Part shown: piece after piece, positions 8,682 through 17,803 of the stretch
Numbering within the stretch: the stretch's first letter is position 1
Layout of the letters: each line of letters starts with the position of its first letter
Source of the DNA: Verrucomicrobiales bacterium
Lineage (GTDB): Bacteria > Verrucomicrobiota > Verrucomicrobiia > Verrucomicrobiales > DEV007
Assembly (NCBI GenBank): GCA_021648365.1
Contig: JAKISY010000019.1
Location: 1-55,823 of the forward strand
Length of the DNA stretch: 55,823 bases
Direction: 5' to 3'
Notes under the pieces: generated by a model
The model's database searches: none
Told to the model about the DNA's origin: nothing
What the model saw: the letters and a program-made list of their open reading frames with translations, nothing else
Program-made: the position numbers and the translations under genes

Positions 8682-8725
8682 CTAGAACCGAAAACTTGTC
8701 CGCCCGGACAAATTTTCGGTTCTAG
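8682..8725. terminator. Strong hairpin between convergent genes, overlapping the MATE stop codon
   Basis: Two 21-nt arms (8682-8702 and 8705-8725) differ at one position and are separated by 2 nt. The arms contain A and T runs, as in bidirectional terminators. It lies between the mrr-like gene (+) and the MATE gene (-), so it can end both. The MATE stop codon (8722-8724) is inside the right arm, which is unusual. The 8575-8681 stretch before it shows no gene. Confidence 0.7.
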
Positions 8726-10062
8726 TAGAATTTTCTGAGCTTCGATTGCGCGTAAATAATCGTCACCATCGTTACAGCTACATTGATGGCGGCTATGCTG
8801 AACCAGAGCTGATTGAGCTCGCTCTGCAATCGATCAACCACGATATAGAACACCCCCAGCGGTAAAATAATTTTTCGGGTCACGGCTTCAAAAAACCCAT
8901 ACATGGGCTTTTTTACTGCCTGCAAAAACCCGATGTGGATGAACGACATCACATAAGCCCATTGGATGAATACCATGATACGGATATAGGTGGTGCCCAA
9001 ATCAATCACTTCAGGGTCATCTGTAAAAAGGCGCACTAGTGGTGCCGCAAGAAGATACATGAAAATCGAAGCGATGACGATGAGGTAAACGCCATATTTG
9101 ATACACAAGTTCACACACTGAACCACACGAGCATACTCGCCAGCGCCATTATTCTGACCAACGATCGATACAATAGCTGCACCCAAACCAATCGTTGGTA
9201 GCAATGCCATTTGCTCAATACGAGTCCCCACTCCGAATGCAGCGACCGCACTCTCACCGTAAAACTTGAGATAGTAGGTGATCACAAAAAAGCCCACCGC
9301 AATGGACGCCATGTTAAATCCTGTCGGGACGGCTTGCTGTAAGATCTCTGTATAGATTTTCCAGCTTGGCTTCAAGTGATGACAACACGAAAGCGTGACA
9401 TGTCCGCGCCGAACGAGCACCGCAAACAGATAGAATCCCCCCAGTGCCTGAATCAATACGGTCGCCCATGCGATCCCTGCAATACCCATCGCTGGAAGTC
9501 CCAAACCACCGTAGAGGAACCATGGATCCAAGATCAAATTCAGAAAAAATCCGACCACCAGAACTTTACCAAAAGTTTTGCTGTCTCCATGTGCCAACAA
9601 TATCGAATTGCTCGTGCTGCTCAGTATAAAAAAAATCGTCCCCATGAAAATAGGGCGAATGTAACTCGTGGCAAGATCAAGGTAGTCCCCACTTGCTCCG
9701 AGAATCTTAAAAAGAGTGGGCGCGCTAAGCAGCCCGACACCTGTTATAAAAATCGCGCTGCACGCACCGATAGACAGAACCTGTCCCGACAAGGCGGCTT
9801 CTTTGTCATGGTCTTGTGCACCGATGGCATTGGCGATCAGCACCGAAGCTCCTCTGGCAAGACCCTGGCTGGCAGCAAGAATGATGAAAAATACGGGAAA
9901 ACAAAGTGCCATCGCCGCAAGTGCCGAAGTGGAAATCTGACCTGCAAAATAGGAATCCACCACATTATACAGGGTATTGAATAAAAACCCTATGCTCATA
10001 GGCAAAGCTATGTTGCGAATGTGTTTGGGTAGCGGCCCAGTGGTGAGAGATGCTGCTGCCAT
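8722..10062 (-). CDS. MATE family multidrug/Na+ antiporter
   Basis: A 446-aa integral membrane protein with about twelve hydrophobic segments and the MATE pattern of two related halves. The N terminus reads PLPKHIRNIALPMSIGFLF, then NTLYNVVDSYFAG, a typical first-helix signature. Members export drugs, cations or metabolites across the inner membrane using Na+ or H+ gradients; the substrate here is unknown. The gene ends inside a terminator-like hairpin. It is 137 nt downstream of lpxA on the same strand, but the repeats in that gap argue against a tight operon. Confidence 0.9.
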   Translation of the reverse strand: MAAASLTTGPLPKHIRNIALPMSIGFLFNTLYNVVDSYFAGQISTSALAAMALCFPVFFIILAASQGLARGASVLIANAIGAQDHDKEAALSGQVLSIGACSAIFITGVGLLSAPTLFKILGASGDYLDLATSYIRPIFMGTIFFILSSTSNSILLAHGDSKTFGKVLVVGFFLNLILDPWFLYGGLGLPAMGIAGIAWATVLIQALGGFYLFAVLVRRGHVTLSCCHHLKPSWKIYTEILQQAVPTGFNMASIAVGFFVITYYLKFYGESAVAAFGVGTRIEQMALLPTIGLGAAIVSIVGQNNGAGEYARVVQCVNLCIKYGVYLIVIASIFMYLLAAPLVRLFTDDPEVIDLGTTYIRIMVFIQWAYVMSFIHIGFLQAVKKPMYGFFEAVTRKIILPLGVFYIVVDRLQSELNQLWFSIAAINVAVTMVTIIYAQSKLRKFY

Positions 10063-10120
10063 GTGATTATTTGTGAACTTATTACAGTCGCATTAACCTG
10101 AACCTTTCAACTCTCTTACC

Positions 10121-10179
10121 CTTCATGTTTTTCATGCCCTTCATGGTGAGAAAAAGCGGCGGCGAGCCGCGCGCACTCC
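10121..10179. repeat. Two dispersed-repeat fragments between lpxA and the MATE gene
   Basis: 10121-10149 holds a run of near-repeats of CTTCATG (CTTCATG, TTCATG, CTTCATGG). 10151-10179 (AAAAAGC, GAGCCGC, GCACTCC) closely matches, in reverse complement, the repeats at 22206 and 22341. No gene is seen in this 137-nt gap. Confidence 0.6.
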
Positions 10180-10199
10180 AAAAGCCCTGCAACACAAGT

Positions 10200-10976
10200 T
10201 CAATGAATCCCGCGTTCTGAGGTATTCACAAACTCAATCAGTTTAGCGATGAAACCGCTTTCATCAGGTAGCTCTCGTAGAGCAGCAATCGCATCGCTTT
10301 TATTCAAATCTTTGCGGTAAAGCTTTTTGAAAGCTTTTTTCACGGTGCGAATACTTTCATCATCAAAACCCCGCCGCCGCAGACCTTCACTGTTCACCGC
10401 GCGCACTTTGGCAGGATTGCCATCCGCGATCATGTAGGGCGGTATGTCCTGCACGATTTTAGAGCAGCCTCCGGTGATAACATGATCCCCAATACGACAA
10501 AATTGATGCACCGCAGTCAGCCCGCCAAGGATGGCGTGGTCGCCCATCGTGACGTGTCCTGCCAAGGTGCCGTTGTTCGAGAAAATCACATGATCGCCGA
10601 CGATGCAATCATGGGCGATATGACTGTAGGCAAGAAAGTTTCCATGGCTACCTATTATAGTAGACGCTCCTTTGATAGTCGCGCGATTGACAGTCACGTA
10701 TTCGCGAAAGTTGTTGTGATCGCCTATTTTCAAATAGGTCGGTTCACCCGCATATTTCAAATCCTGAGTACGACCACCGATCACCGCTCCAGTGTGGAAA
10801 ATATTCTCAACGCCAATTTCTGTCGGCCCTTCAATCGTCACATGATTGAGCAATTCACAACCTGCGCCTAGTTTCACCTTGCCTCGGATCACACAACCCG
10901 GCCCGATGCGCACGCCTTCGCCTATCTCGACTTCCGCATCGATGATGGCACTAGGATGAATAATAGAATCCGACAT
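10200..10976 (-). CDS. lpxA: UDP-N-acetylglucosamine O-acyltransferase LpxA
   Basis: A 258-aa cytoplasmic trimeric enzyme that adds a 3-hydroxyacyl chain from acyl-ACP to UDP-GlcNAc, the first step of lipid A synthesis. The N-terminal two thirds are hexapeptide repeats (IHPSAIIDAEVEIGEGVRIG and onward), which form a left-handed beta helix. The catalytic His lies in SHIAHDCIVGDHV (about residues 118-130), followed by TAVHQFCRIG. The C-terminal helical domain is present and the length is normal. It lies 23 nt after lpxC-fabZ, so the two are almost certainly co-transcribed. Confidence 0.96.
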   Translation of the reverse strand: MSDSIIHPSAIIDAEVEIGEGVRIGPGCVIRGKVKLGAGCELLNHVTIEGPTEIGVENIFHTGAVIGGRTQDLKYAGEPTYLKIGDHNNFREYVTVNRATIKGASTIIGSHGNFLAYSHIAHDCIVGDHVIFSNNGTLAGHVTMGDHAILGGLTAVHQFCRIGDHVITGGCSKIVQDIPPYMIADGNPAKVRAVNSEGLRRRGFDDESIRTVKKAFKKLYRKDLNKSDAIAALRELPDESGFIAKLIEFVNTSERGIH

Positions 10977-10999
10977 AACTCAACTATCTGCGGTGCTAA

Positions 11000-12331
11000 T
11001 CAAACGTCCATCAAGGCGAACTTCAGATCCGCTTGCGAAACCACTTCGTCATTGACGATACAGCGCGCTGCAGCTACCCCGATGGAACCTCGTATTTTCA
11101 AAATCTCAGCCTCGATGAACAAGGTGTCTCCTGGAAACACCGGCTTGCGAAACTTGACCTTGTCAGCACTCATAAAATAACCAATTTTTCCCTGATTGCC
11201 TTCCTGCCTCAGCAATAGAATACTCGACACCTGGGCCATTGCTTCCAACTGCAATACGCCCGGCATGATCGGATGACCAGGGAAGTGACCTTGGAAATAC
11301 GGCTCATTGATCGTGACCTGTTTCACTCCGGTGCATTTATTATCACCTTCGAAATCCACCACTCGATCGAGCATCAGGAAAGGATAGCGATGCGGTAGCA
11401 GGCGCATCACTTCGTTGATATCCATCACCGATTTGCCCGTTGGGATATTCACCGGAGGAACCATCGACATCAGACGACCAAAATCCGAAGACAAACGGCG
11501 TGCCATTTCTGTATTTGGTCCATGCCCAGGTTTGATCGCGATCACATGCCCCATGATACGTTTGCCCGAAAGCATCAGATCACCAATCAGGTCGAGGATC
11601 TTATGACGAGCGAACTCTTCTGTAAAACGCATCGGCTCTTTACTCATCACCGAATCGCCTTTGACGACAATCGCATTCTCCAAACTACCACCTTTGATCA
11701 AGCCCTTTTCGAGTAGCGGCTCCACATCTTCAAAAAAAACAAAAGTACGCGCCGGCGCGATTTCTTTTTCGTAAAGCTCAGGCGTGACCTCCGTACTATA
11801 ATACTGAGTCATGCGACCATCTGGCCCCACTTGGGTGCAGGATACTCTGAAAGTTTTGTCTGGCACGATCGTGATCAGTGACCCATCTCTGGTCTCCAAA
11901 TGAATTGGTTCGCGCACTTCGTAAATACTGCGGTATTCGTCCTGCACCTCGATGCCTGCATTTTTGATGCACTCCACGTAGGGCGCAGACGAGCCATCGC
12001 CGATCGGTGGTTCGTTCGCATCCATCTCGATCAAGGCATTATCGATGCCCATACCAGTCAGTGCCGAGATCACATGCTCTACCGTATGCACTTTGACCGA
12101 ACCCTTAGCCAGAGTGGTCGCACGTTCTACTTTCTGTACATTTTCTACCAGCGCTTCAATAAAGGGCTGATCATCGAGATCAATGCGACGGAACTTGAAT
12201 CCATGACCAACGGGTGCAGGTTTCAGAGTGAGCGTCACCTTTTCTCCAGTATGCAGAGAAGTGCCTGTCAGACTGGATGCTTTGGCAAGAGTTTGCTGGT
12301 ATTGAGAACTTGCGGACATAATAGTGTCCAT
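11000..12331 (-). CDS. lpxC/fabZ: Bifunctional UDP-3-O-acyl-GlcNAc deacetylase / 3-hydroxyacyl-ACP dehydratase (LpxC-FabZ fusion)
   Basis: A 443-aa fusion. Residues 1-290 are LpxC, the committed zinc-dependent deacetylase of lipid A synthesis: zinc-ligand region VHTVEHVISAL, HKILDLIGDLML and catalytic His region KPGHGPNTEMA. Residues 300-443 are FabZ, a hot-dog dehydratase of fatty acid synthesis: LPHRYPFLMLDRV and GHFPGHPIMPGVLQLEAMAQ with the catalytic His and Glu. Fusion matches supply of hydroxyacyl-ACP with its use by lpxA next door. This arrangement is known from Bacteroidota and PVC bacteria. Met 1 and Met 5 (12319) are both plausible starts. Confidence 0.96.
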   Translation of the reverse strand: MDTIMSASSQYQQTLAKASSLTGTSLHTGEKVTLTLKPAPVGHGFKFRRIDLDDQPFIEALVENVQKVERATTLAKGSVKVHTVEHVISALTGMGIDNALIEMDANEPPIGDGSSAPYVECIKNAGIEVQDEYRSIYEVREPIHLETRDGSLITIVPDKTFRVSCTQVGPDGRMTQYYSTEVTPELYEKEIAPARTFVFFEDVEPLLEKGLIKGGSLENAIVVKGDSVMSKEPMRFTEEFARHKILDLIGDLMLSGKRIMGHVIAIKPGHGPNTEMARRLSSDFGRLMSMVPPVNIPTGKSVMDINEVMRLLPHRYPFLMLDRVVDFEGDNKCTGVKQVTINEPYFQGHFPGHPIMPGVLQLEAMAQVSSILLLRQEGNQGKIGYFMSADKVKFRKPVFPGDTLFIEAEILKIRGSIGVAAARCIVNDEVVSQADLKFALMDV

Positions 12332-12464
12332 TAACTAACAGAAAACCCGCCTGAGTCCAGTAATTATAAAGGTGAATGGATATTACAGGACGCTATTTTA
12401 TTAGAAAAACCCTTCACACAAGCCTACTGCCATCGACAAGAAGCTCCACAATCCTAATTTTGAA

Positions 12465-13217
12465 ATGCTCGCAGAAGCGAGTGATTATGTGGTGGTCAAC
12501 AAACCCTCACACCTGTTAGTGCACCCTAGTGTGCCAGGAAACCCACCCACGCTCTGGGATGGACTGAAAGGCTACCTCGCCTTCGAAATCGCCAATGGCG
12601 GGCAAGTCTCGATCATCACCCGACTCGACCGCGAAACCAGTGGCATCGTGCTCGTCGCCACCAAACGCGAATCAGCGCGGCGCTTCGGGCTAGCGATGCA
12701 GGTTAAAAAATTCACCAAAATCTACCAAGCTCTCGTCTGGGGCTGGCCAGAGGCGGATCGGTTCATGATCGATAGCCCGCTGCGCCGTAAAGGTGAAATC
12801 TGCGATTCCTCTGTATGGGTCAAGCAAATGCCGCACCCTGATGGCAAAGCCGCTCGCACCCATTTCCGCGTGCTCCAGCGTTTCACCCACCACAGCAGCA
12901 ACGGTGAACACTTTTCCCTAATCGAATGCCGACCTCACACCGGTCGCATGCACCAGATCCGCGTCCATCTGCAACAAGCGGGTCATCCCATCGTAGGTGA
13001 CAAACTTTACGGCAAACCCGGCGAACAGTGTTACCTCGATTTCATCGAAACGGGCTGGACTGCTGATTTAGAAAAAAAACTGCTGCTCAATCGACAAGCC
13101 CTGCACGCCAGTGAACTCTCATGGCAAGACGAACTAGGTCAGCACCACTGGACTTGCCCTTTGCCACCCGTGCTGCAAAATTTTATCAAAAATAATGATC
13201 CAGCTTCCTTGATTTGA
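12465..13217 (+). CDS. RluA-family RNA pseudouridine synthase
   Basis: A 250-aa enzyme that isomerises uridine to pseudouridine in rRNA or tRNA. It has VVNKPSHLLVHPS near the N terminus, the catalytic Asp motif ITRLDRETSGIVLVA (about residues 51-65), GRMHQIRVHLQQAGHPIVGD and a C-terminal HASELSW. There is no S4 domain. The target nucleotide cannot be read from the sequence. The frame is open upstream of the ATG (codons for HNPNFE), so a non-ATG start slightly upstream is possible. It is transcribed away from lpxC across a 133-nt gap that should hold both promoters. Confidence 0.92.
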   Translation: MLAEASDYVVVNKPSHLLVHPSVPGNPPTLWDGLKGYLAFEIANGGQVSIITRLDRETSGIVLVATKRESARRFGLAMQVKKFTKIYQALVWGWPEADRFMIDSPLRRKGEICDSSVWVKQMPHPDGKAARTHFRVLQRFTHHSSNGEHFSLIECRPHTGRMHQIRVHLQQAGHPIVGDKLYGKPGEQCYLDFIETGWTADLEKKLLLNRQALHASELSWQDELGQHHWTCPLPPVLQNFIKNNDPASLI

Positions 13218-13324
13218 AAGCATCGCAGCCAAGTTCAGTGCCCCTATCTTGCACAAGCTGATTTTTTTGTGTGACATTTTAGATATTTCCGCTATTCCTC
13301 TGCTAGGTTCCCACCACTACCATC

Positions 13325-15079
13325 ATGGCTATTTTCTTCGCTACTCTACAGATCCTCGGCAGCTTAGGCATATTTCTCTACGGCATGAAAGTCATGAGTG
13401 AGGGCATCCAGCGGGTGGCTGGCGATGGCATGCGCAAAGTCATGGCGACCATGACCACCAACCGCTTCACCGCAGCCTTCACCGGTCTCATCACCACTAT
13501 TCTGGTGCAGTCCAGCTCCGCCACCACCGTGATGGTCGTCAGCTTTGTCAATGCGGGCCTGCTGACTCTATTCGAATCAATCGGCGTCATCATGGGTGCC
13601 AACCTCGGCACCACCGTCACCGCTTGGATCATCGCCGCTGTAGGGAAATTCAGTCTCTCTAAAATTGCGGTACCTATTATCGGCATCGGTTTGCCCTTCT
13701 TTTTCGCTGGCAAAAACCGCGTCAAAAGCACTGGTGAAGTATTGATCGGATTTGGACTGCTATTTTTAGGCCTCAGTTTACTTAAGGACGCCGTTCCTGA
13801 TGTTAAAAGCATGCTCAACAGTGACAATCTTGCGATTAAAGAGCAAGCCCAGGCTGTGACCGCCTGGGTTCAAAGCCTCAGTGGCCACGGCCTCGCTTCG
13901 CGTTTCATCTTCCTCGCACTAGGCATCTTACTGACACTCATCGTTCAGTCTTCTTCCGCAGCCATGGCGATCACCGTCACCCTAGCGATGAATGGCTGGA
14001 TCGGTTTTGAAGACTCCGCCGCCATCGTGCTCGGCGAAAACATCGGCACCACCGTCACCGCGTGGCTGGCATCGATCGGCGCCAATACCAATGCCAAAAG
14101 AGCCGCCCGAGCCCACTTTCTCTTCAATGTACTTGGTGTGCTCTGGATCATGCTGGTATTCACCTGGTTCACTCAGGGTATCGACTGGGTTTCCGCGCAT
14201 TTACCAGAATCATTGCGAACCGCCAAACACTCCTCTGACATCGGTTTCAGTCTGGCTATCTTCCACTCAGTTTTTAATTTTACCAACATCCTTCTGCTCA
14301 TAGGCTTCGTCCCACTGATCGAAAAAATCGTCATCAAATGGGTGCCTGACACTGAGCCCAACGCTCGTCGCCCACGCCTCAAGTTCATCACCCAAAGAAT
14401 GCTGGATCTCGGCGAACTCAACATCCCTGAAGCAGAAAAAGCGATGGAAGAAATGGGCAACATCACCCGTGAGATGTTTGACGGATACATGAAGGTATTC
14501 CAGAACCCCGATCAAGACCTCACCTCCAGCGTTAAAGCGATCAAAGAATTAGAAGACGCCGCTGACACCCTCACCCACGATCTGACAGAATACCTAGTGC
14601 GCTGCTCATCTTCAGAACTCAGCACAAAAAATTCTCAAGCGGTTGCGCGCATGTTGCGCACCGTCTCCGAGCTAGAAGAAATCTGCGATGCCATCTATCG
14701 CTTGATCAAGCTCACGCAGCGTAAATACTCCAAAAAACGTGCTTTTACCGAAGACATGATTCTAGCCATCCAAGAGCATGCTGCCGCTGTCAGTGATCTC
14801 ATTGATCTTTACCGAATCAAACTCTGCCAAAACGTCAGCGAAGAAGAACTCGCGCGCGCGATTGCCATCGAAGAAGATACCAACCGACATCGTAAGCAGT
14901 TCAACAAAGCGGTGATGAAACAAATGCAGAAAGATCTACCTGTGCAAACCGGCATGCTCTCGATCGAGATGAACAATCACCTCGAACAAATCGCCGACCA
15001 TGGACTGCATGTGATCCAACTTGCCTACTATGAAACTCACGAAGACCAAGCTCCAGAAAAACACGGCGGCACCGCGTAA
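13325..15079 (+). CDS. Na+/phosphate cotransporter with PhoU-like C-terminal domain
   Basis: A 584-aa membrane protein of the NptA/type II Na/Pi family. The two inverted halves each carry the signature Q-S-S-S: ILVQSSSATTVMVV with GANLGTTVTAW, and LIVQSSSAAMAITV with GENIGTTVTAW. About eight to nine membrane segments span residues 1-340. Residues 380-580 form a helical PhoU-like cytoplasmic domain (for example RMLRTVSELEEICDAIYRL), thought to regulate phosphate uptake. The ATG at 13325 fits the family. The downstream lipoprotein gene starts inside the last 50 nt of this gene. Confidence 0.93.
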   Translation: MAIFFATLQILGSLGIFLYGMKVMSEGIQRVAGDGMRKVMATMTTNRFTAAFTGLITTILVQSSSATTVMVVSFVNAGLLTLFESIGVIMGANLGTTVTAWIIAAVGKFSLSKIAVPIIGIGLPFFFAGKNRVKSTGEVLIGFGLLFLGLSLLKDAVPDVKSMLNSDNLAIKEQAQAVTAWVQSLSGHGLASRFIFLALGILLTLIVQSSSAAMAITVTLAMNGWIGFEDSAAIVLGENIGTTVTAWLASIGANTNAKRAARAHFLFNVLGVLWIMLVFTWFTQGIDWVSAHLPESLRTAKHSSDIGFSLAIFHSVFNFTNILLLIGFVPLIEKIVIKWVPDTEPNARRPRLKFITQRMLDLGELNIPEAEKAMEEMGNITREMFDGYMKVFQNPDQDLTSSVKAIKELEDAADTLTHDLTEYLVRCSSSELSTKNSQAVARMLRTVSELEEICDAIYRLIKLTQRKYSKKRAFTEDMILAIQEHAAAVSDLIDLYRIKLCQNVSEEELARAIAIEEDTNRHRKQFNKAVMKQMQKDLPVQTGMLSIEMNNHLEQIADHGLHVIQLAYYETHEDQAPEKHGGTA

Positions 15080-15488
15080 CCCCCCCCTGTCAGTTTTTCA
15101 GTGTTTTTTGCTGCTCGCTCTCACCGCACTACCCGCTTGCCAGACTGCAAAAATATCTAACCATACCGCTAAACCAACTCCAGCCCTCACCCCCTTCGTA
15201 AGTGACGGCTGCTCGTGTGTTCCCGATGGACCCCCTTCCGATCCGCAGCGCTGGCACCCAGCCTGCGCGCAGCATGACCGCGCCTACTGGAGTGGCGGCA
15301 CCCGCCGGCAGCGACTGACCGCTGATCGCCAACTAGTAGCAGAAATCAAACAGAGCGGTAACCCACTGGTCTCAGAAATCTACTACCTCGGCATTCGCCT
15401 CGGAGGTAGTCCCTACTTTCACACCCCATGGAGCTGGGGCTACGGTCGCCCCTGGCCTAGCGGCTACACTCACCCAGACTCCATCTAG
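15030..15488 (+). CDS. Phospholipase A2-like small lipoprotein
   Basis: A 152-aa protein with a lipoprotein-like N terminus: hydrophobic FLLLALTALPAC ending in a lipobox Cys. The mature part shows DGCSCVPDG, then WHPACAQHDRAYW and GGTRRQRLTADRQLVAEI. The C-x-x-H-D-x-x-Y pattern matches the catalytic His-Asp motif of prokaryotic phospholipase A2-type folds. I infer a calcium-dependent lipid hydrolase or a structural relative facing the periplasm. ATG 15030 overlaps the Na/Pi gene by 50 nt and gives a long n-region; a start nearer to 15090 (CTG or TTG) would give a more typical signal peptide. Confidence 0.65.
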   Translation: MKLTKTKLQKNTAAPRNPPLSVFQCFLLLALTALPACQTAKISNHTAKPTPALTPFVSDGCSCVPDGPPSDPQRWHPACAQHDRAYWSGGTRRQRLTADRQLVAEIKQSGNPLVSEIYYLGIRLGGSPYFHTPWSWGYGRPWPSGYTHPDSI

Positions 15489-15502
15489 TCCCGCCGTAAA
15501 TT

Positions 15503-16939
15503 TTAAGTCACCTCCGCCAACTCCTGCTCCGCCTCCTTCACCCGCTCTCTTTGCTGTTTCAGATCGCGCTCCATCAGCACCTCGTAGATTGGGCGATCAT
15601 TCATGCCCTCCGCTACCATGTAAGCTGTCAAACACGCCCCCAATAGAGGCAGCATCAGCGAATACGAATTGGTCATCTCTAAAATCAAAATGATCGCAGT
15701 CAATGGCGCTCGCACCACCGAAGTGAAAAATGCCGCCATCGCCACCACCGCAAACACCCCTGAGTTCTCAATCGCCACGGGATAATACTCCTGTGCCAAC
15801 TCACCCACTCCCATGCCCAACAAAGCACCCAACACCAAAACGGGAGCAAAAATCCCCCCTGGAGCACCACAGCCATAACTCACCATCGTCATGAAAAAAC
15901 GCAGCACAAAAAAGAACGCCAGACTGCCCACCGCCAACTGCCCCGCCAGAGCCTGCATCGTCACATGATGCCCACTGCCTAACAGTTGTGGAAAGAACCA
16001 GCCAATCACCCCAACACAAGTCCCTACCATCAAAGCCATCAGCCACACTGGCCAATGTTTGGTGCGATCAAATATCTTCAGGCTACCCGCCAAGCTACGA
16101 TTAAATGCCACCCCTAAAACTCCAGCCGCCACTCCTACCAGCAAAAAAACTGGGAACACCGCTAAACTCGGAATATCCGCCAACTGCGTTTGCAGCACCG
16201 GCTCTTGGCCTAATAGCGAGCGCGACACCGTATCTGCTGCCACCGTCGCCAACAAACCCGCAAAAAACACCACTGGAGTGAACGCTCTACTGATCTCCTC
16301 TAAGACAAAAATCAAACCTGCCAAGGGTGCATTGAACGCCGCTGACAATCCAGCTCCAGCACCCGCCGCAATCAAGATGAAACGCTCAGCTTTGGTCATT
16401 CCCAACAAGCGACCCACCATTTTCCCCGTAGCGCCACCCATCTGCACCATCGGCCCCTCACGCCCCAGAGCCAAACCACTTCCCATTGCCAATAATCCCC
16501 CGACAAATTTCACCAAAATCAAAGACAGCCAATTCATCCGACGCAAATGCAACAGCACCCCTTTCAACTGAGGAATACCACTACCCGCAGCCGCAGGCGA
16601 CCAAGTCCGCACCAACCACACGCTCAAACCCGCACCCATGCTCGCCAACATCACCGGCATCAAGACCGTCCAATTGCCTGCTTGAGAACTTTCCTCAATC
16701 CACTGCGTTCGCCATTCACCCAGCCAATGCAAAGAATATCTAAAAACAGTAGCAATCAAACCAGCGATCACGCCCACCAATAACGCCCTTGGCAGCAAAC
16801 GTTTGCGCAAACGGCGGGCATTACGTTCATCAGCAATCTCCAAAGCGATCTCCCGTCGAGTGATCTTAATCAAGGGCTCCTCTTCAAAAGCCGCCGGCTC
16901 TGAGCCTCGCTTATTTATATTTTTATTATCCTCACTCAT
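15503..16939 (-). CDS. clcA: ClC-type chloride channel / H+:Cl- antiporter
   Basis: A 478-aa ClC protein. All anion-pathway motifs are present: GSGIPQLKGV, GREGPMVQMGG with the gating Glu, and GGIFAPVLVLGAL. NAPLAGLIFVLEEIS keeps the internal Glu pair used for proton transfer in the E. coli antiporter, so H+/Cl- exchange is more likely than a passive channel. No CBS domains follow. The N-terminal 45 residues are charged and cytoplasmic. It converges with the lipoprotein gene, with 14 nt between the stops. Confidence 0.92.
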   Translation of the reverse strand: MSEDNKNINKRGSEPAAFEEEPLIKITRREIALEIADERNARRLRKRLLPRALLVGVIAGLIATVFRYSLHWLGEWRTQWIEESSQAGNWTVLMPVMLASMGAGLSVWLVRTWSPAAAGSGIPQLKGVLLHLRRMNWLSLILVKFVGGLLAMGSGLALGREGPMVQMGGATGKMVGRLLGMTKAERFILIAAGAGAGLSAAFNAPLAGLIFVLEEISRAFTPVVFFAGLLATVAADTVSRSLLGQEPVLQTQLADIPSLAVFPVFLLVGVAAGVLGVAFNRSLAGSLKIFDRTKHWPVWLMALMVGTCVGVIGWFFPQLLGSGHHVTMQALAGQLAVGSLAFFFVLRFFMTMVSYGCGAPGGIFAPVLVLGALLGMGVGELAQEYYPVAIENSGVFAVVAMAAFFTSVVRAPLTAIILILEMTNSYSLMLPLLGACLTAYMVAEGMNDRPIYEVLMERDLKQQRERVKEAEQELAEVT

Positions 16940-17105
16940 CTCTCACCCAGCTCAAACCACGCACCACGTCACGAAAGTAGGGGGAAACATACGGTGAACA
17001 CAAAAAGCGTCGCACCATCGGGCAAAGCTGCTTTCCCGCAAGGTTTTTTGCACCGTTTAAGCACACATTACTAGAAGTATAAACCATTATACTACAAAGG
17101 CCGGT

Positions 17106-17173
17106 AGTGTGGGTGTCCCCACCCGCTACTTTGATCTATCAACGATGGAAAAGCGGGTGAGGACACCCACACT
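17106..17173. repeat. Inverted repeat with 22-nt arms in the ClcA-flavodoxin gap
   Basis: Arms at 17106-17127 and 17152-17173 are complementary except for one base; the 24-nt loop is A+T rich. The arms contain GGGTG and CACCC themselves, so each can also fold locally. It lies in the 254-nt gap between the clcA start and the flavodoxin stop (both - strand). It could terminate the flavodoxin transcript or be a REP/MITE-like dispersed element. No gene is seen in the rest of the gap. Confidence 0.7.
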
Positions 17174-17193
17174 TACAATATTACACCAAGTTT

Positions 17194-17748
17194 TTACGGA
17201 GCCTTGCGTGAATCCATCTTGTTCACCGGATGTTCTTCCATTTTCCCATGCACCCGCACCGCCACCCATTCCGCCAAGCGCTGACCCAGCAAACGGCAAT
17301 TCGCCTGCGCTGCATCCTCCCTCGGTTCGCGTACCGCCACCGCTCCATAGTGTGCCGTCATCATCTGCGCCGAATAATCTGTCACCCCAAACACCAAAAA
17401 ACCAAAATTCATCAACACCGTCAACAGCGACTGACAAGCCAACTCCATACCACCGCCCCAACCACCCGCCGACGAAAAAGCGCAGCCAATCTTCCCATCC
17501 ACCTTCATCCACTGATCCGCCATCTCCACATCCCAAAAACGCTTCATCTTCCAAGACAAAATCCCCATATTAGTCGGACTACCCACTGCTACGCCATCAC
17601 ACCACAGCACATCCTGCGCCGTCGCCTGCTCCACAGACAGCACCCGCACCTCCGTATCATCAATCCCGCGAGCCCCCTGCGCCACCAAGTCCGCCATCTT
17701 TTCCGTATTTCCCGAAGCCGAATCAAAAAGAACCAAAATCTTATTCAT
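17194..17748 (-). CDS. Flavodoxin-fold NAD(P)H:quinone oxidoreductase-like protein
   Basis: A 184-aa flavodoxin-fold protein. The FMN-phosphate loop is LFDSASGNTEKMADLV at residues 6-21. GVAVGSPTNMGILSWKMKRF and FSSAGGWGGGMELA match the isoalloxazine-contacting loops of WrbA/NQO-like proteins. The expected role is two-electron reduction of quinones or other acceptors in the cytoplasm. I chose ATG 17748 (MNKILVLF) over the upstream start at 17769 because it puts the first beta strand at the N terminus. It is divergent from the GH42-like gene, with 55 nt between them. Confidence 0.85.
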   Translation of the reverse strand: MNKILVLFDSASGNTEKMADLVAQGARGIDDTEVRVLSVEQATAQDVLWCDGVAVGSPTNMGILSWKMKRFWDVEMADQWMKVDGKIGCAFSSAGGWGGGMELACQSLLTVLMNFGFLVFGVTDYSAQMMTAHYGAVAVREPREDAAQANCRLLGQRLAEWVAVRVHGKMEEHPVNKMDSRKAP

Positions 17749-17803
17749 AGTTTGGCATAAAGCTGACATACTTCATCGTCAACTAGCATTCGCACCCATC
17801 ACT

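Noticed and set aside
17109..17760. Proline/serine- and histidine-rich open frames opposite the flavodoxin gene
   Set aside because: Biased composition typical of antisense frames of a G+C-rich gene; the flavodoxin frame has clear motifs.
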